Shown: positions 63,347 to 64,000 of the stretch, piece by piece
Layout of the letters: every line of letters begins with the position of its first letter
Numbering within the stretch: the first letter of the stretch is position 1
Assembly: GCF_009734445.1 (NCBI RefSeq)
Contig: NZ_CP046457.1
Coordinates: 1,916,001 to 1,980,000 of the forward strand
Source of the DNA: Candidatus Syntrophocurvum alkaliphilum
Lineage (GTDB): Bacteria; Bacillota; Syntrophomonadia; Syntrophomonadales; Syntrophomonadaceae
DNA: 64,000 bases
Direction: 5' to 3'
Made by a program: the position numbers and the translations under genes
The notes under the pieces: model-generated
Told to the model about the DNA's origin: nothing
The model's input: the letters and a program-made list of their open reading frames with translations, nothing else
The model's database searches: none

Positions 63347-64000
63347 TTAGTCTTTGTTATCCTTTTTATTTGGTTCTATATTTCCCTCTTCCTCTTCTTT
63401 TCTGCGTTGTTCTTCTAATTCTCTTTGTCTTGCCTCTTCTTCTTCTTTTAGCCTTCTTTCTTCCTCTTCTTGATATCTTTTTATTTCTGCTTCTTGAGCT
63501 TCCTGACGTTCTTGTCTTTTAGTAATTATTTCTTTAATATCAGTTTCACCCTTCATAATTGCATCAAATTCATCAGCTTCTACAGTTTCTAACTCCATTA
63601 GCCCTTCCGCAACCTGATGAAGTTTATCCATGCTGTCTTTTAAGATTTGCTCTGCTTTATTGTAGCAGTTATCCACAATGTTGCTCGCTTCTTTATCTAT
63701 AGCATAGGCAATTGCGTCAGAATAGTTTTTGTTTTGAGCTATATCTCTGCCTAAAAATACTTCATCAGATTTTTGCCCAAAGGTTAATGGCCCTAGTTCG
63801 TCTGACATTCCATATTCGGTTATCATTTTTCTTACTATTCCGGTAGTTCTTTCTAGGTCATTTTGAGCTCCTGTACTGATATCATTAAGCACTAATGCTT
63901 CAGCAACTCTTCCTCCTAGCAATGTACATATTTCATCTAATAGATGACTTTTTGTTATATAGTTACGATCTTCCTCTGGTAGCAGCAAGGTATACCCACC
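63347..64000 (-). CDS. ftsH: ATP-dependent zinc metalloprotease FtsH, C-terminal part (runs off the window)
   Basis: The frame is open through 64000 and reads [20 protein letters not shown], then [20 protein letters not shown] and [20 protein letters not shown], which are FtsH M41 peptidase segments downstream of the HEXXH site (not in the window). The zinc-binding Asp region ([11 protein letters not shown]) is present. FtsH is a membrane-bound AAA protease for quality control. The last 60 residues form a long Glu/Arg-rich coiled coil ([20 protein letters not shown] and on) ending [12 protein letters not shown], longer and more charged than usual. A terminator follows. Confidence 0.94.
   Translation of the reverse strand, partial: GGYTLLLPEEDRNYITKSHLLDEICTLLGGRVAEALVLNDISTGAQNDLERTTGIVRKMITEYGMSDELGPLTFGQKSDEVFLGRDIAQNKNYSDAIAYAIDKEASNIVDNCYNKAEQILKDSMDKLHQVAEGLMELETVEADEFDAIMKGETDIKEIITKRQERQEAQEAEIKRYQEEEERRLKEEEEARQRELEEQRRKEEEEGNIEPNKKDNKD

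Overview
The window is chromosomal DNA of a low-G+C Gram-positive bacterium, most likely an anaerobic member of the Clostridia. Pointers are three exported SLH-domain S-layer-type proteins, the pyruvyl transferase CsaB that makes their cell-wall ligand, type III pantothenate kinase, BioY with a BirA operator, many GTG/TTG starts with strong Shine-Dalgarno sequences, and the gene order ftsH-HD-folP-folB-folK ... coaX-dusB ... greA-lysS. No rRNA, tRNA or CRISPR was seen. Species cannot be named from the sequence.

Layout. 1-2.7 kb: a minus-strand CotH / leucine-rich-repeat / DUF4956 / VTC cluster. 2.7-4.3 kb: two toxin-antitoxin modules (MntA-HepT and MazEF). 4.4-8.1 kb: a MacAB-type ABC exporter. 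8.3-11.7 kb: an unknown protein, an exported MORN-repeat protein and an ISLre2 element. 11.9-25.1 kb: three long SLH paralogues. Between the second and third lies an unusual block (18.3-22.0 kb) with an ORF-less group II intron and three further 34-nt domain V copies; three of the four domain V copies are followed by a 3' exon. 25.6-42.6 kb: cell-envelope genes (amidase, O-antigen-ligase-like polymerase, glycosyltransferases, UDP-sugar dehydrogenase, MurJ, LCP ligase, WecA/TagO, CsaB). 42.9-50 kb: lysS, greA, a quinate-dehydrogenase-like cluster and two bacterial PH proteins. 50.2-64 kb: a minus-strand cofactor block for tRNA dihydrouridine, CoA, biotin uptake, NAD, pantothenate and folate, ending in the 3' part of ftsH.

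How it fits together. WecA/TagO, the dehydrogenase, the glycosyltransferases, the polymerase, CsaB and the LCP protein could together build and attach a pyruvylated wall polymer to which the SLH proteins bind. The most notable feature is the set of group II intron domain V-VI modules between S-layer genes. Three of them are followed by short exons that begin with the same motif in the same phase, which resembles the alternative-splicing S-layer locus reported in Clostridium tetani. Intergenic regions also carry three repeat families: long GGGGACGGTTC palindromes, AT-rich composite repeats with small hairpins, and a 227-bp inverted-repeat element present in two inverted copies about 6 kb apart.
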